Assembly (NCBI GenBank): GCA_002477565.1 | Contig: DLQL01000072.1 | Location: 1 to 32,393, forward strand | Direction of reading: 5' to 3' | Length of the DNA stretch: 32,393 nt | Origin: Flavobacteriaceae bacterium UBA7433 | Lineage (GTDB): Bacteria; Bacteroidota; Bacteroidia; Flavobacteriales; Flavobacteriaceae | Shown: one piece after another, positions 15,297-23,401 of the stretch | Numbering within the stretch: position 1 is the stretch's first letter | How the letters are laid out: each line of letters opens with the position of its first letter | Translations under genes and position numbers: made by a program | Notes under the pieces: generated by a model | What the model saw: only the letters and a program-made list of their open reading frames with translations | The model's database searches: none | What the model was told of the DNA's origin: nothing

Positions 15297-16559
15297 TTAC
15301 AATCGCAACAGCCACGATTTGGGGTTTTCTTTCTGCACGTCCTTCCAGATTTGGAATTTTAAAATGGTTTTTCCGGTTACCTTGTCTGTATGAATTTTTC
15401 CCAACGGTTGTTTCAAAGAAATGCGTTCTCCTTTTTGAACAGCCAACGTTTCCAAATTGCTATAGAGCGTAATGTAATTCCCGTGTTGGATCATGACGGT
15501 TTTCAAGCCGCTGGAACCTACTTGAATGGCAAGCACAGTTCCTTCGAAGACCGCTTTTGCATCGGCTCCTTTGTTGGTTGCAATATGAATGCCATTGCTT
15601 TGAATGGTGATGCCACGGAGTGTTTCGTGAGGGATTTTTCCAAAGTTTCGAACCACCAAGGCATTGACCACTGGCCAGGGAAGCTTGCCTTTGTTGAAGG
15701 CAAATTTAGAAGCCAAAAGTTTGGCTTCTGGAGTCAGTGAGAACCCTTTGGCACTGCTCTTTGCTTTCTTTTTAGAAGCTGCGATGGCCGCTCGGATCAG
15801 CCTTTCAATTTCTCGATCAATGCTGCGTTCTTCTCGTTGTTTCTTTTTGATTTGCGCCACGTAGGTTTTTTCTTGGGATTTGACCTTGCTGATCAAATTT
15901 TCTTGTTCCTCTTTTTCTACTTCGATTTTGAGTTGTTCTTCTCGGTGTTCCGAAGCCAAGTTTTCTTTTTGTATTTTTTGGACCAAAAGTTTGCTGTTTA
16001 GCGCTTCGATTTGAGTTGTTTTGACGGCAATCTCTGTTCCTTGCTTTTTGCGAAACGCCCGGTATTGTCGCATGTATTGGATTCTTTTAGACGCTTGGTG
16101 AAAATCTTTTGAAGAGAGGACAAACAACATTCTGCTCTGCAAGGATTTGCTTTTGAAAGATTTGTAGACCATGTCGCCATACTCTTTTTTTAGAAGTGTC
16201 AAAGCTTCGTTTAGGTTTTGAATCCGAAGGCTATTGGCGTTGATTTTCGAGTCCAACAGGTTTTTTTCTTGGTCTAAGGTTTTGATGAGTTGGGAGCGAA
16301 CTTTTATTTTTTGCTTCAAATCCTTTGCCTGCTGCAACAGGTTTTTTTCTTTTTTCTGAGTGTCAAACAGCAGGGTGTTTACCTTTTTGATTTCTTTTTG
16401 AAGGCGTGTTCTTTTCGCTTCCAGTGCCTTTTGTTTTTTGGACTGGGAATTTGCTGAAAAGGATGCAAACAAGAGACAAATACAAAAGAGAATACGCGCG
16501 AAAGAAATGCTTTTACATCTTTTTTTGGGGCGTTTTTGCAAGGCGGATCTTTTTTCCAT
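15297..16559 (-). CDS. EnvC-like murein hydrolase activator (coiled coil plus degenerate LytM domain)
   Basis: The 420-residue exported protein has an N-terminal basic and hydrophobic signal (ARILFCICLLFASFSANSQ, cleavage near 39), then a long lysine- and glutamate-rich coiled coil (about 40-280), then a LytM/M23-type domain. In that domain zinc ligands are missing: the HxxxD site reads GIHIATNKGADAK and the HxH site reads ILKFQIW. This combination is typical of EnvC, which does not cut peptidoglycan itself but switches on amidases at the division septum. The start ATG overlaps the DUF4292 stop by one base (TGATG), so translation is likely coupled. I infer an amidase partner elsewhere in the genome; none is in the window. 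Confidence 0.88.
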   Translation of the reverse strand: MEKRSALQKRPKKRCKSISFARILFCICLLFASFSANSQSKKQKALEAKRTRLQKEIKKVNTLLFDTQKKEKNLLQQAKDLKQKIKVRSQLIKTLDQEKNLLDSKINANSLRIQNLNEALTLLKKEYGDMVYKSFKSKSLQSRMLFVLSSKDFHQASKRIQYMRQYRAFRKKQGTEIAVKTTQIEALNSKLLVQKIQKENLASEHREEQLKIEVEKEEQENLISKVKSQEKTYVAQIKKKQREERSIDREIERLIRAAIAASKKKAKSSAKGFSLTPEAKLLASKFAFNKGKLPWPVVNALVVRNFGKIPHETLRGITIQSNGIHIATNKGADAKAVFEGTVLAIQVGSSGLKTVMIQHGNYITLYSNLETLAVQKGERISLKQPLGKIHTDKVTGKTILKFQIWKDVQKENPKSWLLRL

Positions 16560-17323
16560 CAGTCGTCAATTTTTTGATATCCTTTTGGGACTTTGTAGGG
16601 AAAGGAGAGTTTTTTGTCTACGGAAACCGATCGGAAGTCAATGTCGATTTGTGCTCGTTCAGTCTTGTCTTGTACCCAGAGTTCAATGCTTCCAGGAACC
16701 CTTGTATTTTCAATGTTTTTGTAGTTTTTATAGGCAATTGTCAGCACTTGTTCTTTGTCGGTATTTCGGACTTCCTGTTTTTCGATTTTGTAATAAAAAG
16801 GATGGATCCAAAAACGCAGGGGGTGTTTTGAGTTTTTGGGATGCAAAAGGTAGGATTGATTGGCTATTTTAGCACTGAAATGCCTGCTTCTTACAGGAAC
16901 GATGGCATCTCCTAAGAGCAAGTTTTGAAGCATTTCAAAAGACACTGCCGTACCGAGCAGCTTGCTCAACGAAGAAAAATCACCTTCGTAATAGGTTTTG
17001 TTCAATTTGTTGTAGTACCGAACGTGGTTCGGTGTAATGGTAGCTTTGAGAATGGGCAATCCAAAGAAAGAACCACTTAGCCAAAGCATTTTTCCTGTTT
17101 GAATTCGCAATTTTACAGAGACGTTTCGGCTGCTGTTTTTCTTTGCGAAGTTCAACTTGAGATCGGCGCTCAGTGTTTGTTTGTCAAATTTGTTTTTTTG
17201 GTGGTTTTTGAGAATTTTTCTGGCGGAGCTTTCCATCAGAACTGTTCGTTCTGTAACTTCTTTTCGAGCACCACAAGAGACGAGGGTCAAGGCTGTAACG
17301 AAATATAAGATTTTGATGCTCAT
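16559..17323 (-). CDS. DUF4292 lipoprotein
   Basis: The 254-residue protein begins at the ATG at 17323, chosen because it directly gives a lipoprotein signal: MSIKILYFVTALTLVSC with Cys17 followed by GARKE. The mature protein is beta-rich and lysine-rich (SADLKLNFAKK, SVKLRIQTGKMLWLSGSFFG, ILKATITPNHVRYYNK), the layout of DUF4292, which resembles LolA/LolB-like or outer-membrane lipoprotein carrier folds. Function is not established. Its stop overlaps the start of the EnvC-like gene, a pairing I recall as frequent in Flavobacteriia, suggesting a shared role in envelope maintenance. Confidence 0.85.
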   Translation of the reverse strand: MSIKILYFVTALTLVSCGARKEVTERTVLMESSARKILKNHQKNKFDKQTLSADLKLNFAKKNSSRNVSVKLRIQTGKMLWLSGSFFGLPILKATITPNHVRYYNKLNKTYYEGDFSSLSKLLGTAVSFEMLQNLLLGDAIVPVRSRHFSAKIANQSYLLHPKNSKHPLRFWIHPFYYKIEKQEVRNTDKEQVLTIAYKNYKNIENTRVPGSIELWVQDKTERAQIDIDFRSVSVDKKLSFPYKVPKGYQKIDD

Positions 17324-17359
17324 GGAATGCCTGCAGTCTTTAGAAGAAGAAATTAAGGG

Positions 17360-17388
17360 GCAAGATACAATTTTATACATCAACTCAA
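17360..17388 (-). promoter_or_regulatory. Possible promoter for DUF4292-envC pair
   Basis: On the minus strand TTG (17388-17386), 18 nt spacer, then TATCTTGC (17367-17360), which is TATCTTTG with one T missing, 36 nt before the ATG at 17323. Spacing is good but the -7 is imperfect. Confidence 0.3.
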
Positions 17389-17416
17389 ACGCTCTTTTGT
17401 GGGTTCTAAATGGATG

Positions 17417-19117
17417 TTACAGCAGTTGCTTTCCTCGGGGAATAGATGCGATCAACTTTTCGGTATAAACAGAGGATGGCTTTGTATAAATCGAATCTGC
17501 ATCGCCTATTTCTTCGATTTTTCCTTTGTTCATAACCAGCAGCTGGTCGGACATGTACTTGACCACAGACAAATCGTGTGAAATAAAAATATAGGTAAAG
17601 CCAAATGCTGTTTTGAGTTCGTTTAACAAGTTCAATACTTGTGCCTGAACGGAAACGTCCAAGGCAGAGACAGATTCATCGCAGACAATCAATTTGGGCT
17701 GAAGGGCGATGGTTCTGGCAATTCCAATCCGCTGTCGTTGACCTCCTGAAAATTCATGAGGATACCGATCAAAGTGTTCGGGCAGCAAGCCAACTTTTTC
17801 CAAAAGCGACAAGACCCTTTTTTTGCGTTCGGCGGGGGATTTTAAAATGCCGTGAACCTTCAGGGGCTCCATCAGGGCTTTTCCGACAGGGATTCGTGGG
17901 TTCAAAGAAGAATAGGGGTCTTGAAAGATGATTTGAATGTCTTTGCGGAGCGCTTTGAGTTCTTTGGTTTTGAGGAGGGTCAAGTCCTTTCCTTTGTAAA
18001 ACATTTTCCCTGAAGTCGCTTTTTCCAATTGCAACAGCGTTCGGCCCAAAGTAGATTTTCCACAACCCGACTCCCCGACCAACCCGAGTGTTTCTCCTTC
18101 GTAAAGTTGAAAAGATACGTTGTCTACGGCCTTGACGGGTTCCTGTTTTTGAAACCAAAAAGAACGGCTTCTCACAAAATACTTCTTCAAGTCTTTGATT
18201 ACCAACAGCGGTTTTTTGGCGTACATGACCTGGTGGAATTTCCGTCTTTCTTCTTCCGTGTACAGGGCTGGATTGACGGTGTTTTCAATGAAATCTTTGA
18301 CAGTAGGTAGTTTTTTTAACCGTTCATAAATCCGAGGTTTTGAGGCGATGAGTGCTTTTGTATAATTGTGCTCAGGATTCGCAAACAGCTTATCAGCCGC
18401 TCCTTGTTCCACCAATTTTCCCTGGTACATGACGGCAACACGATCGCAAATCTCAGCCACCAAAGAGAGGTCGTGTGAGATAAAAAGAATGCTCATTCCT
18501 GTTTCTACTTGCAGCTCTTTCAAGAGTTTGATGATTTCTTTTTGAACAGTCACGTCCAGGGCTGTAGTTGGTTCGTCGGCAATGAGGATTTTTGGTTTGC
18601 AGGCAATCGCCATGGCGATCATGACCCGTTGTTTTTGCCCTCCGGAAATCTGATGCGGGTATTGGTTGTACATTGCTGCCGCTCTTGGGAGTTTTACTTT
18701 TTCAAACAACCCAAGGACTGCTGCTTTGGCTTCTTTTTTGGACATTTTTGTGTGTTGCAATAAGACCTCTTGTACTTGAAGCCCACAGGTCATGCTCGGA
18801 TTCAAGGCGCTCATCGGTTCTTGAAAAATAAGAGAGATGTCGCTGCCTCTTAGCTTGCGGAACTCTTTTTCTGAAAGACGAAGGAGTTCTTGGTTTTCAT
18901 AAGTGATGCTCCCTTCCAACAAGACCTCTTTTTTAGGGAGCAAGCCCAAAACTGCCAAGGAAGAAACCGATTTCCCACTTCCCGATTCTCCGACAATTCC
19001 CAAAATTTCATTTGGGTGCAACTCAAGAGAAAGGTTTTGAACCACAGGATTTGTTTTTGCTTTTGACACAAAAGAGATGTGAAGGTTTTTGACAGAAAGC
19101 ACAGGAGCAGTTGGCAT
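17417..19117 (-). CDS. Peptide-type ABC transporter, two fused ATPase domains (OppD-OppF/GsiA-like)
   Basis: The 566-residue cytosolic protein has two complete nucleotide-binding domains. First: Walker A GESGSGKS (43-50), signature ISGGQ (157-161), Walker B ILIADE (177-182). Second: Walker A GESGCGKST (348-356), signature FSGGQ (456-460), LIVCDE (476-481). The SALNPSMT and SSLNPRIP segments and a proline-rich linker after each domain (NPEHNYTKALIASKP) are typical of dipeptide, oligopeptide or nickel importers. The start at 19117 is chosen because MPTAPVLSVKNLHISF matches the family start; the upstream in-frame extension does not. No permease or binding protein gene is adjacent, so the partner must be encoded elsewhere and the substrate is unknown. 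Confidence 0.92.
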   Translation of the reverse strand: MPTAPVLSVKNLHISFVSKAKTNPVVQNLSLELHPNEILGIVGESGSGKSVSSLAVLGLLPKKEVLLEGSITYENQELLRLSEKEFRKLRGSDISLIFQEPMSALNPSMTCGLQVQEVLLQHTKMSKKEAKAAVLGLFEKVKLPRAAAMYNQYPHQISGGQKQRVMIAMAIACKPKILIADEPTTALDVTVQKEIIKLLKELQVETGMSILFISHDLSLVAEICDRVAVMYQGKLVEQGAADKLFANPEHNYTKALIASKPRIYERLKKLPTVKDFIENTVNPALYTEEERRKFHQVMYAKKPLLVIKDLKKYFVRSRSFWFQKQEPVKAVDNVSFQLYEGETLGLVGESGCGKSTLGRTLLQLEKATSGKMFYKGKDLTLLKTKELKALRKDIQIIFQDPYSSLNPRIPVGKALMEPLKVHGILKSPAERKKRVLSLLEKVGLLPEHFDRYPHEFSGGQRQRIGIARTIALQPKLIVCDESVSALDVSVQAQVLNLLNELKTAFGFTYIFISHDLSVVKYMSDQLLVMNKGKIEEIGDADSIYTKPSSVYTEKLIASIPRGKQLL

Positions 19118-19289
19118 GGATATAGGTTCTGTTTTTGACGCAAGTGTTGTTTGGAAAGCGCCTTTAAAATTACATGAAAAATTTGAAACGGTTGTGACCT
19201 TCAAACAAAAACACAAGTTCCATTTTACAGGCTTAGTTTCTGCGCAGTCCTTTTTTCTTGGAAAGCCCAAATATTCCTTGAAGTCTCTG

Positions 19290-19297
19290 TATCTTTG
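19290..19297 (+). promoter_or_regulatory. -7 box TATCTTTG for the ABC-F gene
   Basis: Perfect TAnnTTTG match, 19 nt before the ATG at 19317, in the 199-bp region divergent from the peptide ABC ATPase gene. No ideally spaced -33 TTG. Confidence 0.55.
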
Positions 19298-19316
19298 AGC
19301 ACTCAATAGCATCCGA

Positions 19317-21191
19317 ATGAATTACCTATCTGTAGAAAATATCTCCAAGTCTTATGGAGAGCGCGTTTTGTTTGAAAACCTCTCTTTTGGAATCAGCAAA
19401 GATCAAAAAGTGGCCTTTGTCGCCAAAAATGGGACCGGAAAAACATCCATTCTGAACATCATTTCTGGAAGAGACAGTTCCGATACTGGTCAGGTAGTTC
19501 GCAGAAAAGACATCCACATCGGTTATTTGGCACAAGACGACCATTTGGACGCGGAATTGACCATTGAAGAGGTTGTTTTTGCCTCTGACAACCCAACCCT
19601 TAGAGTCATCAAACAATACGAAGCAGCACTTGAAAATCCAGAGGACGCCGATGCCTACCAACGTGCTTTTGAACTGATGGACCAATACGATGCGTGGGAT
19701 TTTGAAACGCAGTACAAGCAGATTTTGTCCAAATTGAAATTTGATGACCTCAGTCAAAAAGTGGGGCAGCTTTCCGGAGGGCAAAAAAAACGCTTGGGAT
19801 TGGCCACTGTTTTGATCAACAAACCCGATTTGTTGATTTTGGACGAGCCAACCAATCACTTGGACTTGGAAATGATTGAATGGCTGGAAGCTTTCTTTAA
19901 AAAAGAAAAAATGACCCTGTTTATGGTCACACATGACCGGTACTTTTTGGAACGGGTGTGTACAGAAATCATCGAATTGGACAGCGGGCAACTCTACCGC
20001 TATAAAGGGAGTTATTCCTATTACCTTCAAAAGAAAGAAGAGCGAGTGGCCTTGGAGCAAGTGGTTCAAGAAAAGGCCAAAAACCTGTTTAAAAAAGAAC
20101 TGGATTGGATGCGACGTCAGCCCAAAGCAAGAACGACAAAATCCAAATCTCGGATTGACGATTTCTACAAAATCAAAGAGAAAGCCCAAAACCGACGGAG
20201 TGAACACAAGGTACAGTTGGAAATCAACATGGAGCGTTTGGGGAGTAAAATTCTCGAGCTGCACAAAGTTTACAAAGCATTTGACGATTTGAAAATCCTC
20301 GAGGGTTTTGACTACGTGTTCAAACGGGGGGAACGGATTGGGGTAATCGGAAAAAACGGAACAGGGAAATCAAGTTTCTTAAATATCATAACCCAAAAAT
20401 CACCTGTAGATCAGGGGAAAGTGATTTTGGGAGAGACCGTTAAATACGGTTATTACACCCAAAATGGAATCCAAGCCAAAGAAGGTCAAAAGGTCATCGA
20501 CGTGGTCAAAGAATTTGGGGATTACATTCCCTTGGCCAAAGGCAACAAGATTTCTGCGGGGCAACTGTTAGAGCGTTTTTTGTTTTCTAGAAAACGCCAA
20601 TATGATTTTGTGGAGAAGTTGAGTGGTGGCGAGCAAAAACGCTTGTACCTCTGTGCCGTATTGATCCAAAATCCAAATTTCTTGATTTTGGATGAGCCCA
20701 CCAATGATTTGGACATTGTCACCCTAAACGTCTTGGAGAATTTCTTGTTGGATTTTCCAGGAAACCTCATAGTCGTATCTCATGACCGTTATTTTATGGA
20801 TAAAATTGTCGACTCTTTGTTCGTTTTTCGCGGAGCGGGTACGGTAGAAAATTTTCCGGGAAATTATTCGGATTTCAGGACCTATGAAGATTCCAAACCC
20901 ACTGAAGCTACTGCTGTAAAGACGGGAGAACGCCCAGTCGAAAAAAAATCCGCAGAAAAATCAGTGCAAAAGGTGCAGTTGAGTTACCAAGAAAAAAGAG
21001 AATACGGTACTTTAGAAAGTGACATTGCCAAGTTGGAAAGTCAAAAAGAATCCATAGAGGCGCAATTTTCCAAAGGAGAAATACCGGAAGATCAAATCAA
21101 CGAACGGTCTCTAGCGCTGCAAAAAATCATTCAAGAGATCGAAGACAAGGAAGGTCGGTGGTTTGAATTGTCAACAAAATTAGAAGGGTAG
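19317..21191 (+). CDS. uup: ABC-F family ATPase, Uup-like
   Basis: The 624-residue cytosolic protein has two ABC domains and no membrane segment. Domain 1: KNGTGKTS (37-44), LSGGQ (152-156), LLILDEPTNHLD (172-183). Domain 2: GKNGTGKSS (345-353), LSGGE (435-439), FLILDEPTNDLD. The charged interdomain linker (about 235-295, with DWMRRQPKARTTKSKSRIDD) is the P-site tRNA interaction motif region. A C-terminal coiled coil (about 550-620, TLESDIAKLESQKESIEAQ) is characteristic of Uup rather than EttA. ABC-F proteins bind the ribosomal E site and relieve stalled or misassembled ribosomes; Uup is also linked to transposon excision in E. coli. Uup versus another ABC-F subtype is judged from the linker and tail. 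Confidence 0.88.
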   Translation: MNYLSVENISKSYGERVLFENLSFGISKDQKVAFVAKNGTGKTSILNIISGRDSSDTGQVVRRKDIHIGYLAQDDHLDAELTIEEVVFASDNPTLRVIKQYEAALENPEDADAYQRAFELMDQYDAWDFETQYKQILSKLKFDDLSQKVGQLSGGQKKRLGLATVLINKPDLLILDEPTNHLDLEMIEWLEAFFKKEKMTLFMVTHDRYFLERVCTEIIELDSGQLYRYKGSYSYYLQKKEERVALEQVVQEKAKNLFKKELDWMRRQPKARTTKSKSRIDDFYKIKEKAQNRRSEHKVQLEINMERLGSKILELHKVYKAFDDLKILEGFDYVFKRGERIGVIGKNGTGKSSFLNIITQKSPVDQGKVILGETVKYGYYTQNGIQAKEGQKVIDVVKEFGDYIPLAKGNKISAGQLLERFLFSRKRQYDFVEKLSGGEQKRLYLCAVLIQNPNFLILDEPTNDLDIVTLNVLENFLLDFPGNLIVVSHDRYFMDKIVDSLFVFRGAGTVENFPGNYSDFRTYEDSKPTEATAVKTGERPVEKKSAEKSVQKVQLSYQEKREYGTLESDIAKLESQKESIEAQFSKGEIPEDQINERSLALQKIIQEIEDKEGRWFELSTKLEG

Positions 21192-21215
21192 GGGCAAGAG
21201 ATTCTCATTCTGTTT

Positions 21216-21244
21216 TTGGGACCAAAGTTTAGTTCCGGTTCCAA
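21216..21244. repeat. Inverted repeat between convergent genes
   Basis: TTGGGACC (21216-21223) pairs with GGTTCCAA (21237-21244), with one G-T wobble and a 13-nt loop, between the ABC-F stop and the mutarotase-fold stop. No T-run follows on either strand, so it is a poor intrinsic terminator. The rest of the 122-bp gap shows nothing. Confidence 0.4.
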
Positions 21245-21313
21245 CAGAGTGTTAGGTGGATTGGATGCCGAAAAGGCCTAGAAATACAGCTACATTTTTT
21301 AGACTTGGTTTTT

Positions 21314-22201
21314 TTAACGGAGCTTCGACAGGTTGTAAGTCCGGGACCACTCCATGGATTGTCCTGGCTTGACAAGGACTTCGCAAAACAGTTCAGGACT
21401 CAAGACCTGTTCCCATCCCCATACATTTACTTTGTTTGTCTGAAAACTCGCCTCTTCTCGAATTTTAAAATTTCGATTTTGGTTGGTCAGTTCCCAACTT
21501 GCGGGAAAGGTTTTACCGCCACTCAGGTCGCTGAAAAAGAAAGGCTCTCTGACAGGCGCATTCAAAGCCATGTCCTTTTGGTCAAAACAGAGCCTGTTTT
21601 CAGGATTGATGCTTTGTTCAAAGTTGTTGGGGTCCAAATCGAAAGGGAACTTCAAGCGGTAATTTTCTTTGGTAAACTGGGAGTCAATGGCCAGAAAATT
21701 ATGGTTGTATTCGTCGGTGGCAATTGTTTTTTCTCCCGTATTTTCTAGCCGTGTCTGAAGCTGAAATCCACTTTCCAACAAGCGTATATTTTTGTGCAAG
21801 ACATAAGCATAGCCGTTGACCGAAGGCGGCGTACAACGGATTGTTATTTTTTGTGCTTCTTTGTGGATTTTGAAGACAGCCGGCTTTATTTTGTAGGCTT
21901 TGTCAAAAGCATAGGCTTGGCCGTCCTCTTTTTTTAACAAACCGACTCCTATTTTATGAAACCATCCTCCTATTTCCGTTGCTTCAAACCCGACAGGCCT
22001 GACAATCCCAAACTCGTTGTAAAAGCCTTTTCCAAGTTGTACATGGTTTTTATCGCCTGCTTTTTCTCGGCCTGAAACTTCGGTGCCGTCAAATTTTACA
22101 GACACAATTTTTCCTGTCCAATCAAAGCGAGCAAGGCGGTAGTTTTCCAAGGGGAGGTCTACGACAATTTTTAGGGTTTTGTTTTGAAGGAGGTGTGGCA
22201 T
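21314..22201 (-). CDS. Conserved protein, probable galactose mutarotase-like fold
   Basis: The 295-residue protein begins at the ATG at 22201; a TTG at 22222 would overlap the upstream SDR gene by 8 bp. It shows aldose-epimerase-like beta-strand texture: LENYRLARFDWTGKIVSVKF, GIGRPV-type region KGFYNEFGIVRPVGFE, RLLESGFQLQTRLENTGEKT, then TDEYNHNFLAID, where a His falls about where the second catalytic His of mutarotases lies, and a late VWGWEQVLSPELFCEV. The classical catalytic Glu motif is not obvious, so activity is uncertain. It is 13 nt downstream of the SDR gene and probably co-transcribed. It differs clearly from the LacX-like protein at 12753-13631. Confidence 0.6.
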   Translation of the reverse strand: MPHLLQNKTLKIVVDLPLENYRLARFDWTGKIVSVKFDGTEVSGREKAGDKNHVQLGKGFYNEFGIVRPVGFEATEIGGWFHKIGVGLLKKEDGQAYAFDKAYKIKPAVFKIHKEAQKITIRCTPPSVNGYAYVLHKNIRLLESGFQLQTRLENTGEKTIATDEYNHNFLAIDSQFTKENYRLKFPFDLDPNNFEQSINPENRLCFDQKDMALNAPVREPFFFSDLSGGKTFPASWELTNQNRNFKIREEASFQTNKVNVWGWEQVLSPELFCEVLVKPGQSMEWSRTYNLSKLR

Positions 22202-22214
22202 GTCTTTGTAGGGG

Positions 22215-23237
22215 TCAATCAACTTCCATTTGCAGCACCATATCTTTCACAGTCTGTTCCAAGGGGAGGTAGTTCAAATTTAATTTTTCTTTGCTTTTGG
22301 AGGCGTCGATGTCAATCGGAATGCCCACGTTGTTAGTGACAAATTTTCGGGTAATTCCAAAATAAAAACCGACGATGCCCAGCAGCCATTTCGGAGCAAA
22401 TGTGTTGGGCAATTTATTTTTGTGCTGGCTGTGTTCTTTGACGAGTTGGATAAAAGAGAGCATGTCTGTAACACGCCCGGATAAAATGTGTCTTCCTTTG
22501 GTTTCGTTTTCGAGACCGAAGACATGGGCCTTTGCGACATCGCGAACATCTACATAGCCCAGGTACAATTCAGGAGCTCCTGATCGGTACTTTCCCGACA
22601 AGATTTCAGACATGATTTTCAAGCTTTCCGACTGTGAATTTTGAGTGAGTGAGGGCCCCATGACAAAAGCGGGGTTCATCACGACCAACTGCCAATCGCT
22701 TTGTTGGTTGGCGAGCTCCCAAGCACTTTTTTCTGCTTGCACTTTTGAAAAAGAATAGGGCTGGTGCTTTAGTGTGCTAGAGTTGTTAAAGTGGGCCTCT
22801 GTAAAGGCGGTAAGACCTAGTTTTTTTTGATCGGCATTGTCTCCAAATACCGCGACGATGCTCGAAGTCAGCACTACTTTTTTTACGGAGTTGGAACGGT
22901 TGGCTGCTTGCAGCACATTGAGGGTTCCTTTGACCGCTGGATCGACCAAATCACTTTGGGCATTTTTGACATTCAGTCGAAAAGGAGAGGCCATATGTAC
23001 AATGCGATCACAGCCCTTTGCTGCTTTGTCAAAGCTTCCTTTTTTTAACAACTCGGCTTCCCATATTTCCAAGGATCCGATTGAATCCTCAGCAATTTTT
23101 GATAGAAACCGGTAGTTTTCTTTTTTGGTTTTATCGCGAACTGTCAAGCGCACAGTATGCCCTTTTTCAAGCAGTCCTTTGACTACCCAGGCGCCTACAT
23201 ATCCGGTGCCGCCTGTTGCTAAAATTGTGTTTTTCAT
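22215..23237 (-). CDS. Extended SDR family NAD(P)-dependent reductase/epimerase (dihydroflavonol reductase-like)
   Basis: The 340-residue cytosolic oxidoreductase has an N-terminal Rossmann fold. Glycine motif GGTGYVG is at 9-15 and an acidic/basic pair follows strand 2 (TVRDKTKK), suggesting NADP. Active-site residues are S125/S126 (VLTSSIVAVFG) and Y161-x3-K165 (PYSFSKVQAEK). MNPAFVMGPSL and the YVDVRDVAKAH motif are typical of the dihydroflavonol-4-reductase/cinnamoyl-CoA reductase branch of extended SDRs. In bacteria these reduce varied carbonyl substrates; the true substrate is unknown. The next gene downstream is a mutarotase-fold protein, 13 nt away, hinting at a sugar-related reaction. 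A -7-like box lies upstream at 23269-23276. Confidence 0.87.
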   Translation of the reverse strand: MKNTILATGGTGYVGAWVVKGLLEKGHTVRLTVRDKTKKENYRFLSKIAEDSIGSLEIWEAELLKKGSFDKAAKGCDRIVHMASPFRLNVKNAQSDLVDPAVKGTLNVLQAANRSNSVKKVVLTSSIVAVFGDNADQKKLGLTAFTEAHFNNSSTLKHQPYSFSKVQAEKSAWELANQQSDWQLVVMNPAFVMGPSLTQNSQSESLKIMSEILSGKYRSGAPELYLGYVDVRDVAKAHVFGLENETKGRHILSGRVTDMLSFIQLVKEHSQHKNKLPNTFAPKWLLGIVGFYFGITRKFVTNNVGIPIDIDASKSKEKLNLNYLPLEQTVKDMVLQMEVD

Positions 23238-23268
23238 ATGATGGGATTGAGGGAATGTCTAAATGCTT

Positions 23269-23276
23269 TAAAGATA
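23269..23276 (-). promoter_or_regulatory. Possible -7 box for the SDR gene
   Basis: Minus-strand TATCTTTA matches TAnnTTTG at seven of eight positions, 31 nt before the ATG at 23237. No -33 TTG found. The rest of the 164-bp gap to thiL shows nothing distinct. Confidence 0.4.
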
Positions 23277-23401
23277 CAGAAACCTTTTTATTGGGGCCGT
23301 TTTTCTAAAAAAAAGACAAAAAACAGCTATTTTGAATGCTGGGGATGTTCAACCAACTTCGAACCTAGAATCACGAAACCCGAATCTCCAAGTCGAAATT
23401 G

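Noticed and set aside
19118..19312. N-terminal extension of the peptide ABC ATPase to 19312
   Set aside because: The extra 65 residues do not resemble the family and would run into the promoter of the divergent ABC-F gene.
19326..20264. 312-residue open frame antisense to the ABC-F gene
   Set aside because: Phe- and Gln-rich translation with no domain, fully inside a well-supported gene.
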